DNA of 64,000 nucleotides from the NCBI RefSeq assembly GCF_900537075.1, contig NZ_UNRA01000002.1, positions 1 to 64,000 of the forward strand, written 5' to 3'. The notes beneath the pieces were generated by a model, which was not told the origin of the DNA, did no database searches, and saw only the letters and a program-made list of their open reading frames with translations. The translations under genes and the position numbers were made by a program. Origin of the DNA: Tropicibacter sp. Alg240-R139. Lineage in GTDB: Bacteria > Pseudomonadota > Alphaproteobacteria > Rhodobacterales > Rhodobacteraceae. Position 1 is the stretch's first letter. Every line of letters starts with the position of its first letter. Of the stretch, positions 16,232 through 23,855 are shown piece after piece.

Positions 16232-18766
16232 GTGACGTTTGTGGCTGTTCTGGCACTTGCATTGTTTGCTGCGTTCCTGCTGAATGGAGACATCAGACGC
16301 AAGATCGACGCGCTGGCCACGGCCCAGTCGGACAGCGTGCAATGGTCGCTGGCACAGGCGGATGTGGAACTACTAGCGTTAAATGCCGAGGTTCTGGCCG
16401 CCACGCTAGACCCACCCGCATCGCTGGCCCAACTGCGCAGCCGGTTCGACATTTTCTACAGTCGCGCGCAGACGTTGATCATCAGCCCACAGTATGCCGT
16501 ACTGCGTGAAGATCCAGAAGTCGCCGCTGCACTAGAACACATCGACGTTTTTTTGACCGAGGCAGTGCCGATTATCGACGGCTCGGATGACGCGCTGGGC
16601 GGGGCACTGTCTGACCTGGCCGCCCGAACCGATCAAGTACGCGGTCATGTACGGACAGTCACGTTAGAGGGCGTGTCAATCCTGGCGGAAACCGCTGATA
16701 CCCAAAGGTTGGCCACCGCGCAAACGCTGTCGTGGGTTTCCGCGTTGACGCTTGGCGTTGTGTTGATACTGGTTCTGATGCTTTTATTCCTATTGCGTCA
16801 TTTCCGTCGCGAACGCGTGATTGCAAAGGAACAGAGCTTGGTGCAGTCGCGGTTGGCCGCCGTTGTGTCAACCTCTCTGGACGCGGTTCTTGTAGTGGAT
16901 CGGCAGGGTCGGATCATGGATTTCAACGGCGCGGCGGAACGGGTTTTTGGGTATTCAAGGGACGAGGCCATTGGCGGTGATCTGGCCAAACTGATTGTCC
17001 CGGATCATTTCCGTGACGCTCATCGCGCTGGCATGACCCGCTACCTGACTACCGGAGAAAAGCGGGTGGTCGGCACTGGCCTCGTCCAGCTGGAAGCCAA
17101 GCGCAAATCGGGCGAGGTGTTTCCGGTGGAACTGTCCATCTCGACCGCCGAGGCCGATGATGGTGAAATCTTCGTCTCTTTCATTCGCGATATCTCGGCC
17201 CGCGTGGCAGCGCAGGAGGAACTGGTCAAGGCCCGCGACGATGCGGTGGCGGGGGACCGTGCCAAGGCCGAGTTCATTGCCGTAATGAGCCACGAAATGC
17301 GCACGCCGTTGAATGGCATGTTGGGCACGTTGGACCTGATGGACGCCTATACGCGCAGCGCAAAGGAACAGGAATATCTGGAGATCATCCGCGCCTCGGG
17401 CAGGCTGCTGCTGCATCACGTCGACAACGTTCTTGAACTGTCGAGGGCAGAGGCGAGGCAGATAGAGACGGCAAAGGAGGTGTTTGATCTGCCCCAACTG
17501 GTGCGAGAGTTGGTGGAGGGTCAGCGGGGCGTGGCGCAGCACAGGGGGAATACGCTGCATGTTTCGGTCAGCCATGGGTGCGGCGACCGTGTGCTGGGCG
17601 ATCCAATGCGGTTGCGCCAGATCCTGATGAACCTTGTTGGCAATGCCACCAAGTTCACGCGTGATGGTCGTATCTCTGTCTATGTGACCCGGATCGAGGC
17701 AGGCGACGAAGTCGAAATCAAGGTCGTCGATACGGGTATTGGCATTGCTCCGGCGGATCAAGAACGGGTGTTTGAAGATTTTGTGACGCTGGACGCGACC
17801 TACAGTCGGGAAATTGGCGGCACTGGGCTCGGCCTGGCCATCGTGAAGCGATTTGTTGAAGCGCTGAACGGACGCATAGTTCTGGACAGCGCCCTAGGCC
17901 AAGGTAGCATATTCCGTGTCACACTTCCTTTGCCCAACGTGACTAACACCGAAGCTGAGTATTTTGAGCATTCCAGCGCTGATTTTTCGAAGGCCGCAGG
18001 AGGCAGCGGCCTTCGGATCCTTATTGTCGAAGATAACCGCAACAACCGGGTCGTGCTGAGCGATATGTTGGAGTTGGACGGGCATTCAGTGGAGGCTGCG
18101 TTTGATGGCAAACAGGGTGTGGAGCGGGTGCAAAACGCAGGCCCCTATGATTTGGTGTTCATGGACATTTCGATGCCTGGGATGGATGGGAGCGAAGCCA
18201 CCCGAACAATTCGTGCATTCGAAGCACCCGATGCACATTTGCCGATCGTCGCGGTAACCGCACATGCTGACCCGGCCGAAGCCGACCGCTTTCGCGCAGC
18301 AGGAATGGATGACGTGTTAGTCAAGCCAATTTCACGAACGACATTGCGTCAAACTCTTAGTCGGTTGTGCCTGGAGAATTCGACCGTGTCTGACGGAAAG
18401 GAAAGAAACCGCACTAGTGTGACGAGTTCCGTTCTGGATTTCAGCCAAATCCAAGAGTTGAGTCATACATTGGGCCGCAAAAAGCTGACCGCACTGGCCC
18501 AAGAATTCATTCAAGAAACCGAATCCGCAATTGATCAGATATGCCGACATCTTTATTTGGGCAACACAGACACGGATTTGGTCTCCTTGATCCACCACAC
18601 CGCTGGGTCTGCTGCCCTAGTGGGGGCTGCCGCGCTCCGAATTGAGCTGCAGGCCCTGGAAGCGCGCTTAAAGACTGCCTTGCCCCTTGAAGTTGAACTG
18701 CCCAAGCGCCTTCTATCGCTTTGGGAACAAACTAAGTTGTGCCTACTTGAATATCTAAAAAGGTAG
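16232..18766 (+). CDS. hybrid sensor histidine kinase (PAS-HisKA-HATPase-REC-Hpt)
   Basis: An inner-membrane hybrid kinase of 844 residues from the GTG at 16232. It has an N-terminal transmembrane helix, a periplasmic helical sensor region (about 20-165), a second helix (about 168-190), a PAS domain (about 205-325), HisKA with H354 in MSHEMRTPLN, HATPase with NLVGNATKFT, VDTGIGI and GGTGLGLAIV, a receiver with D645 in VFMDISMPG, and a C-terminal Hpt with H789 in HHTAGSA. The frame is open to a CTG at 16172 that overlaps the upstream stop and has a GAGG site seven bases before it. That start would add a basic HRRGR stretch before the first helix, as expected for correct topology. It probably phosphorylates the adjacent LuxR-type regulator through the Hpt domain. 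Confidence 0.92.
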   Translation: MTFVAVLALALFAAFLLNGDIRRKIDALATAQSDSVQWSLAQADVELLALNAEVLAATLDPPASLAQLRSRFDIFYSRAQTLIISPQYAVLREDPEVAAALEHIDVFLTEAVPIIDGSDDALGGALSDLAARTDQVRGHVRTVTLEGVSILAETADTQRLATAQTLSWVSALTLGVVLILVLMLLFLLRHFRRERVIAKEQSLVQSRLAAVVSTSLDAVLVVDRQGRIMDFNGAAERVFGYSRDEAIGGDLAKLIVPDHFRDAHRAGMTRYLTTGEKRVVGTGLVQLEAKRKSGEVFPVELSISTAEADDGEIFVSFIRDISARVAAQEELVKARDDAVAGDRAKAEFIAVMSHEMRTPLNGMLGTLDLMDAYTRSAKEQEYLEIIRASGRLLLHHVDNVLELSRAEARQIETAKEVFDLPQLVRELVEGQRGVAQHRGNTLHVSVSHGCGDRVLGDPMRLRQILMNLVGNATKFTRDGRISVYVTRIEAGDEVEIKVVDTGIGIAPADQERVFEDFVTLDATYSREIGGTGLGLAIVKRFVEALNGRIVLDSALGQGSIFRVTLPLPNVTNTEAEYFEHSSADFSKAAGGSGLRILIVEDNRNNRVVLSDMLELDGHSVEAAFDGKQGVERVQNAGPYDLVFMDISMPGMDGSEATRTIRAFEAPDAHLPIVAVTAHADPAEADRFRAAGMDDVLVKPISRTTLRQTLSRLCLENSTVSDGKERNRTSVTSSVLDFSQIQELSHTLGRKKLTALAQEFIQETESAIDQICRHLYLGNTDTDLVSLIHHTAGSAALVGAAALRIELQALEARLKTALPLEVELPKRLLSLWEQTKLCLLEYLKR

Positions 18767-19138
18767 ATTACGAATTGGCCACGGCATTCGCTACCGCTCG
18801 GTTTGTATTTTCATCGCGGCTGGCGCCATTGAACGACAACCGCTCGAGTTGAAGGCCTCCAACAGATCTGCGCATCTTCCGCCTGAGATTTCCAATCGCT
18901 TTATTTTGGCCGCATGATGGTCCCGGCGGGGCCGGCGATCATTTAGGCGGAAAGTCCGAATTGTTGCGGCGATAGAATAAATTTTGGCGCAACTCCGTCG
19001 CAGACCTCGTTTGACCACTTCTATCACACACTGAGAGTCCATTTTGAAAGCTGCGATGCGGCGTGCGCGACCGTGATGAATGGCAGCTCTGGGCCAGAAG
19101 CTGCCTTATAACAGAGGGCCAAGCGCGGGTTTTCCTAC
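18767..19138. other. gap without recognisable gene
   Basis: About 370 bases between the kinase and the HTH pseudogene. Short frames exist on both strands (for example 18791-19042 minus) but show no domain, no ribosome site and no hydrophobic or repetitive pattern. It is probably decayed island DNA. Confidence 0.5.
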
Positions 19139-19603
19139 TCACCTCGGCTGTTTTGAATAGTAGACATCCATTGCCTCAACATCTGTCAACGCCAACTGCC
19201 AAGGGTCGTTGCCCGATCTTATCTTTGAGCGTTCCTTCGCGAACAAATCGTCGAATATTTTCAAAACTCCTTTCAGAGAGCCAGTGAATCCATTCATTGT
19301 GGGGAACACCCGCTCGAAGAAGTCGTGACATTGGTCTTCAAGGGAATACTCGAGCCCGATCCGCGTTGCTGCCCATGCCCGGACGTCGCTGTAGCGGTAT
19401 TAGATCGGATTGCCCTGGGTTTTGCGAAGGTACATCGGTGGCACAGGCTCAGGGCCTTCTCCGAGCACACGCCAGGTGTGGAGGGTGGCTGGCGACACAT
19501 TGAGTAGTGCTGCTGCCTGAGGGGCTGAGAGGAGCCACCAAGGGGGCATGAGAGGCCATTTGGTGGGTTCTTTGAAGAGATTTGCGCCAGAAGTCTTGGT
19601 CAT
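19139..19603 (-). pseudogene. excisionase/AlpA-like HTH gene with internal stop
   Basis: Reading from 19603, the protein contains WLLSAPQAAALLNVSPATLH followed by TWRVLGEGPEP, the MerR-like helix-turn-helix of AlpA/excisionase-type proteins. A TAA stops it after 67 residues at 19400-19402. The same frame continues for 86 sense codons after that stop, beginning YRYSDVRAWAATR, which is the expected completion of the HTH domain (the family usually reads VRYRRSDLEAW here), and ends with a TGA at 19139. The gene is thus about 153 codons with a single nonsense codon. It is either a recent pseudogene or a sequencing error. Its place near the integrase suggests a role in island excision or control. 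Confidence 0.6.
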
Positions 19604-19692
19604 TATTTTCCTTTGGCTTCCGCCGCACCTGCAGGCCCTTATAGTAAACTACTGCGGCGGCGGTGCTTCGCACCCGCCCGCCGCCAGACGTA

Positions 19693-19935
19693 CTACTCAG
19701 CCGATTGCGGTTGTTCCTCGCAATTGAATGCGTCGTGAATGCTGTTGCCAACTTCGTAAACGTGGACGTCTCGGCTGTTTCGTTTGTCGTAAATTTTGGA
19801 TTTTTTGATGAACGAGAATTTCTCCATTTCACGGATCAGTTTGCGCATTTTCACCCGCACAATTTCCTGTTCGTGACTTCGGTCAGCCTTTGGGCCGCGT
19901 CCGATGTCTACGCCGAGGGCCTCTGCAGCAGTGTG
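19693..19935 (-). pseudogene. 3' fragment of an unidentified gene fused to the integrase
   Basis: About 80 codons in a frame different from the integrase, reading HTAAEALGVDIGRGPK and then a basic, helical stretch (VKMRKLIREMEKFSFIKKSK) and VHVYEVGNSIHDAF. I do not recognise the family; the composition suggests a DNA-associated or replication-type protein. It has no start of its own outside the integrase reading and joins the integrase gene around 19905-19940. It looks like the tail of another island gene brought there by a deletion. Confidence 0.4.
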
Positions 19936-20812
19936 TTCCCTTAGAAGTCGGAAATAGAAAACCGACCCCCGCCACATCGTGCATTACCCGCAGCAGCATT
20001 AGCGCTTCGTTGGACAGTGGAATTCTTTTTCGTTTTCTGTCTTTGCTCTTATGGGGTGGTCTGTTCCAGATGCCTAGTTCTAGATCCAAGTCTTGCCACT
20101 CCAGGTCAAGAACTTCTCCACGTCTGGCACCAGTCAAGATCAACAATCGGATCGCGTTGGCAGCTTTCTGGTTCGGCATCATTTCCAGCGCGCTGAAGAC
20201 ACGTTCATACTGGTCCATGGTAAGATACTTCTCGCGAGAATGTTCCGTATTGCGCCGGAAGCCATCAGCAGGATTTTTTGTGATCCATTCCCACCTGATT
20301 GAGAGGTTGAGAGCCTTTCTGAGCACCTCAAGGACACGATTTGCGTGGGTAGGGGGCTTCTCACTTATTTTAGCGTGCAAACTGTCAATCTGGCGACTGC
20401 TTAGCTGCCTGACAGCTATGGTCCCTAACTCGGGAAGAATGAAGTTTGCCCACATGCCTTTTTGATCAGCCTGGCTTCTCTGAGACAATGTCGGGATGTG
20501 AACTTTTTCATACTCAACCCAGAGCGTTGCAACGGTGGGAGCTTCACGGCGCTCAGTTTTCTCGTCTAGAGGGTCAATTCCCTGATCGATCAGGCGACTT
20601 AGCTCACGGGCCCTCTCACGGGCTGCAGCGGCGCTCCAAATAGGCGACTGTCCTATCGTGATCCGCCTCTCTCGCTTGTTGAGGTGGTAATTCAGAATGA
20701 AGGCCTTGGTGCCAGTTTTGGTGACGCGAAGTCCAAATCCTTTGTGCTCGCTATCATAATGGATCTTGTGACTAGCGGGTGGTGTGGCGACTTTCTTTAC
20801 AAAAGATCTCAT
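19883..20812 (-). pseudogene. tyrosine recombinase (P4-type integrase), C-terminus lost
   Basis: A 309-codon reading. The N-terminal part is the DUF4102-type arm-binding domain (GFGLRVTKTGTKAFILNYHL, ITIGQSPIWSAAAARERARE) and is followed by a SAM-like core-binding domain. The catalytic domain begins with LLILTGARRGEVLDLEWQD (first catalytic arginine) and reaches GVGFLFPTSKGT, then turns into an unrelated basic tail and stops. The HxxR motif, second histidine and the tyrosine nucleophile are absent, about 80-100 residues short of the family's usual length. The enzyme cannot be active as written. It starts 150 bases inside the distal attachment repeat, the normal place for the integrase of a tRNA-borne island. 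Confidence 0.85.
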
Positions 20813-20964
20813 TGATCTTTGGCATATTGTGTCCGTGCTATGTCCGGAAAAGTGAGGGGTGTTAGTGGCATTTCGTGACCCTCTGTGTCAAACAGAAGTC
20901 TGTCAATTTCCGGAAATCAAAGGGAAAACTGCCGGTTTTATGAGGTTTTGGTGTATTCGGCACG

Positions 20965-21013
20965 CAGGCTCATAACCTGAAGGTTGTAGGTTCAAATCCT
21001 ACTCCCGCAACCA
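20965..21013 (+). repeat. attR: displaced tRNA-fMet 3' end
   Basis: This 49-base copy of the tRNA-fMet 3' half includes the CCA and has one mismatch to 334-382. There is no 5' half, so it is not a tRNA gene. It marks the right boundary of the island. Confidence 0.9.
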
Positions 21014-21034
21014 AATTTACTACATGAAAAACAA

Positions 21035-21068
21035 ACGCAAAAAGCCACCCTCGGGTGGCTTTTTGCGT
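21035..21068 (+). terminator. strong hairpin terminator, probably original to the tRNA-fMet operon
   Basis: A perfect 16-bp inverted repeat around a two-base turn: acgcaaaaagccaccc, tc, then its complement ending ggctttttgcgt. The core GC stem is flanked by A and T runs, so it can work in both directions. It lies 22 bases after attR, where the terminator of the tRNA operon would have been before the island inserted. Confidence 0.85.
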
Positions 21069-21204
21069 TGGTGCTTCCAACCCGTGGAAGCAATCTGAGA
21101 TGTTTGAGAGCGTAGCAAACAGGCAACATTGCAGCGGCCCTCTCAGCGAACCGCAACCAGCCAACGCTCCAAGATAGACGGCCACAGTCAAAAGCAAACG
21201 TGAG

Positions 21205-21741
21205 AAACTCCGTGGCGCAAAAACCGGCGGGTACGACTCGCTGCCTTACTACAACCACACCTTCTTTGAGGACATTAACGATTACGTCCAGAACAACCCG
21301 ATCCGTCCGCAAGACAAGATCATGGTGAATTTCCTCAAAGATATGGGGATCGAAAAAGGCAAGCCGTTTGAGCCGACCGAGCGTCAGCGCGAAGCCATGA
21401 ATGAAGGGCTGGTTTTGGCCTATGCCGCCATGCAGCGCTATTTCGTGGAACCGGGCCTTTCAACAGTTCCGCTGTGGAAGGACAAGGACGGCAGCCTCGA
21501 AACCCAGTGGCTTGTTTGGGACTTTGCGGAAGGTCAGGCCGAGATCGGTTTTCCTTATGAAACCGACACCGAGGTATTGGTCGATGACCGCGCCGGCGGC
21601 AGCTATTTCTGGATCACATACCTGCCCAAGAATCTGGGAGGTGGCACCTTCTACTTGACCGGTCTGCGCGACAGCAACGGCGACATGTATGACCACAATG
21701 CCACCTACAAGCTGAACGTGCCAGCGGATATTCAGCCGTGA
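21205..21741 (+). pseudogene. internal fragment of a DUF1254/DUF1214 protein
   Basis: The frame starts without a start codon near 21205 (KLRGAKTGGYDSLPYYNHTF) and reads on through an ATG at 21322 to 21741. The segment PKNLGGGTFYLTGLRDSNGD, ending TYKLNVPADIQP, matches the middle of DUF1254-DUF1214 proteins, which are normally about 450-480 residues. Both the N-terminal DUF1254 part and the C-terminal DUF1214 part are missing. It is a truncated remnant next to the island boundary. The ATG at 21322 could in principle start a 139-residue protein but has no family precedent. Confidence 0.65.
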
Positions 21742-22030
21742 TGTTGCCATGGCGGCCAATAGAGGCCCGCCAGGTGCGTCCACCTTTACGGTACTGCACC
21801 TGATAGATTTTGGTGCCGGATGATCAATCTCAAATGAGATTCACACTAAATCGTTTCAACGAACTTGATTTGCCATGTACGTACATCCAGCCGGATCGGA
21901 GATTTCATCTCTAATCGGCTTGATCTTGCCAAATGCTGTGAATGTCAGTTGAGCTTCTCTCCTTCGGCTTGGATATTGTACGACATATCCCTAGGTTACC
22001 GCCAAGAGCGATTAGGCTAGGGGTGGAAGA

Positions 22031-22465
22031 ATGCGGTTAGCAATGAAATTTTATGCGGTGGCGTTGGTCATACCGTTGCAGCTTGCATCTGTAACACAGG
22101 CGGTTGCCGATTCAATTGACACGCTGTCTTTGGAGCTCAACTCGGTTCAGGACGTCGGCTCCGCCTGCCGGTTGACATTTTTGGCTAAAAACATGACGGG
22201 AACAGCAATCGACAAGGCTGTCTTTGAAACGGTGATTTTTGATGGAACCGGCGGTGTGGTCAGTCTCAAGCTTTTTGATTTCCGCGATCTTCCTATGAAA
22301 CGTCCACGCGTTCGCCAATTTGATCTGTCAAACATGAGCTGTCAGGAGGTTGGACAGGCTTTGATCAACGGTGCTAGCACGTGCCTGGTCAGCGGTGCGG
22401 AAAGCGATCTGTGCCAGAGCGCACTGATCCTCAAAAGCCGGGTTGACGTGGAGTTGCTGGGATGA
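22031..22465 (+). CDS. secreted hypothetical protein of the TonB-ExbBD operon
   Basis: A 144-residue protein with a signal peptide (about residues 1-27, ending QAVADS). The mature part is a predicted beta-rich domain with four cysteines (SACRLTF, NMSCQEV, STCLV, SDLCQ) that could form disulphides. I do not recognise a named family. A purine-rich aggggtggaag site precedes the ATG. Its stop overlaps the ExbB start as ATGA, so it is the first gene of the operon and is likely a periplasmic partner of this TonB system. Confidence 0.75.
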   Translation: MRLAMKFYAVALVIPLQLASVTQAVADSIDTLSLELNSVQDVGSACRLTFLAKNMTGTAIDKAVFETVIFDGTGGVVSLKLFDFRDLPMKRPRVRQFDLSNMSCQEVGQALINGASTCLVSGAESDLCQSALILKSRVDVELLG

Positions 22466-23115
22466 GCCCAATTGCCGTCTTGCGAGAGCTTCTGGAGCTC
22501 GGTGGTCCGGTCGTTGGTATTCTGATCGTGATGTCAGTCATCACCTTGGCCGTAACCCTATATAAAATTTGGCAGTTTGCGGCTTGTGGTGTCGGGCGAC
22601 ACAGGGTTCTGTCGGATGCACTGACTTACTGGGAAGCCGGCGATTGGCAGGGCGCGCGCGCTCGGCTCGGTCAAAGCCGAAGCTACCTGGCGCCACTTGT
22701 TGATACCGCGATGCAAGCCCCTGATACTCCGGGCCTGGACGCGCGACTGGATGCCGAAGCTGGCCTGGCCTTGGCCCGGCTTGAGCGAGGATTCCGCCTG
22801 CTCGATACTATTGCTCAGCTTGCGCCGCTGTTGGGTCTGTTCGGAACTGTTCTGGGCATGATCGAAGCGTTCCAGAGTCTACAGACGGCCGGGTCGACCG
22901 TTGATCCTTCTATTTTGGCTGGGGGGATTTGGGTTGCGCTGATCACGACTGCTGTTGGGTTGGCCGTTGCAATGCCGACTTCGATGGTTTTGGCTTGGTT
23001 GGAAAGTCGAACGGCTCAGGAACGAGTGTTTGCGGACAAAGCCCTTAGAACTGTTTTGGTTCCGACGTCGATTTCACTGACCGCTGCTACATCAGCTGTG
23101 CCGGAACATGCGTAA
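22462..23115 (+). CDS. exbB: ExbB/TolQ/MotA-family proton channel protein
   Basis: A 217-residue inner-membrane protein with three hydrophobic segments: about 15-35, 115-140 (LLDTIAQLAPLLGLFGTVLGM) and 150-175 (ILAGGIWVALITTAVGLAVAMPTSMVL). The second and third carry the family's polar channel residues. With ExbD it uses the proton gradient to energise TonB. It overlaps the next gene by eight bases. Confidence 0.9.
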   Translation: MSPIAVLRELLELGGPVVGILIVMSVITLAVTLYKIWQFAACGVGRHRVLSDALTYWEAGDWQGARARLGQSRSYLAPLVDTAMQAPDTPGLDARLDAEAGLALARLERGFRLLDTIAQLAPLLGLFGTVLGMIEAFQSLQTAGSTVDPSILAGGIWVALITTAVGLAVAMPTSMVLAWLESRTAQERVFADKALRTVLVPTSISLTAATSAVPEHA

Positions 23116-23473
23116 CGCAGCCCCATTTGTTCGCCGCAGCCTGTCGATGACGCCGCTCATTGATATTATCTTTCTGTTGTTGTTGTTCTTCATGCTGTCA
23201 TCAACCTTTTCGAAATACAGCGAGATTGAACTGAGTAACGCCACAACTGGCGGAGAAAGCAGTTCAGAGCCTGTCAAACGCACCTTTGTTCAACTTGGGG
23301 CCGAGCGTTTGTTGGTGAATGGAGCACCGATGACCTTGGATGTTTTGGGCGACAGCATTGAAGAGGGCCAGGTCTTAGTAAGCCTCGACCAGAACGTAAC
23401 AGCGCAAACTGTGATTGATCTGTTGGTTCGACTGCGTGGCCGTGTTGGGTTGAACGTTCTGGTGTTGGAGTGA
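23108..23473 (+). CDS. exbD: ExbD/TolR-family protein, first copy
   Basis: A 121-residue protein with a basic N-terminus, one transmembrane helix containing the essential aspartate (MTPLIDIIFLLLLFFML) and a periplasmic domain. It is one of two ExbD-type genes in tandem in this operon, so the stator may contain a mixed pair, as described for some TonB2-type and MotAB-like systems. Confidence 0.9.
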   Translation: MRNAAPFVRRSLSMTPLIDIIFLLLLFFMLSSTFSKYSEIELSNATTGGESSSEPVKRTFVQLGAERLLVNGAPMTLDVLGDSIEEGQVLVSLDQNVTAQTVIDLLVRLRGRVGLNVLVLE

Positions 23474-23477
23474 GCTT

Positions 23478-23855
23478 GTGATCCGGCAACCGGCCAAACG
23501 TCGCAAACGGGATTCGACGATTGCACTGATCAACGTCGTTTTTCTGATGCTGATCTTTTTCCTGATCACCGGCACGATTGCGCCGCCCTTGGACCCGGAA
23601 CTGACCCTTGTAGACACGTCAGAGTTGGAAGGGAGGGAGCCGCCAGACGCCTTGGTTTTGCGGCAGGATGGAACGCTGACTTTTCGAGGTGATACAATAG
23701 AACCGGCGGCTTACTTGGACTCACATCAGGCGGGTCCTGTGCGCATTGTTCCGGATCGGAATGTGTCCGGGCAACGATTGATACAGGTCACAGGGCAATT
23801 GCGCCGGGCAGGGGCGACATCAGTGTTTGTCGTGACCGAGCAGGCGCTGCGGTGA
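23478..23855 (+). CDS. exbD: ExbD/TolR-family protein, second copy
   Basis: A 125-residue ExbD-type protein starting at GTG (23478), four bases after the previous stop. The single helix reads STIALINVVFLMLIFFLITG; the position of the channel aspartate is asparagine here (LINVVFLML against LIDIIFLLL in the first copy). The periplasmic part resembles the first copy. The missing aspartate suggests that this subunit does not conduct protons itself. Confidence 0.88.
   Translation: MIRQPAKRRKRDSTIALINVVFLMLIFFLITGTIAPPLDPELTLVDTSELEGREPPDALVLRQDGTLTFRGDTIEPAAYLDSHQAGPVRIVPDRNVSGQRLIQVTGQLRRAGATSVFVVTEQALR

Larger units (their letters stand above)
383..21013. mobile_element. tRNA-fMet-integrated exopolysaccharide genomic island (decayed)
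   Basis: The element is defined by the 49-bp direct repeat, by a phage-type integrase fragment (19883-20812) 150 bp inside the distal repeat, and by an excisionase-like HTH pseudogene. Its cargo is a complete-looking exopolysaccharide operon with its own two-component system. Mobility genes are broken: the integrase has lost its C-terminal catalytic residues and the HTH gene has an internal stop, so the island is probably fixed in place. A pseudogene lies at the left end as well. Base composition was not computed. An alternative is that a small element inserted at the tRNA and the polysaccharide genes were acquired separately, but all of them lie between the two repeats. Confidence 0.75.

Noticed and set aside
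18791-19042. Possible transposase fragment in the gap after the hybrid kinase
   Set aside because: The reading is basic but shows no DDE motif, terminal repeats or recognisable block.
20941-21013. Second tRNA-fMet gene
   Set aside because: Only the 3' 49 bases are present. The sequence before them does not form acceptor or D stems, so it is an attachment repeat.
409-21068. CRISPR array or other regularly spaced short repeats
   Set aside because: No regularly spaced 25-40-base repeats with variable spacers were seen here or elsewhere in the window; the only tandem repetition is the coding repeat of the adhesin.
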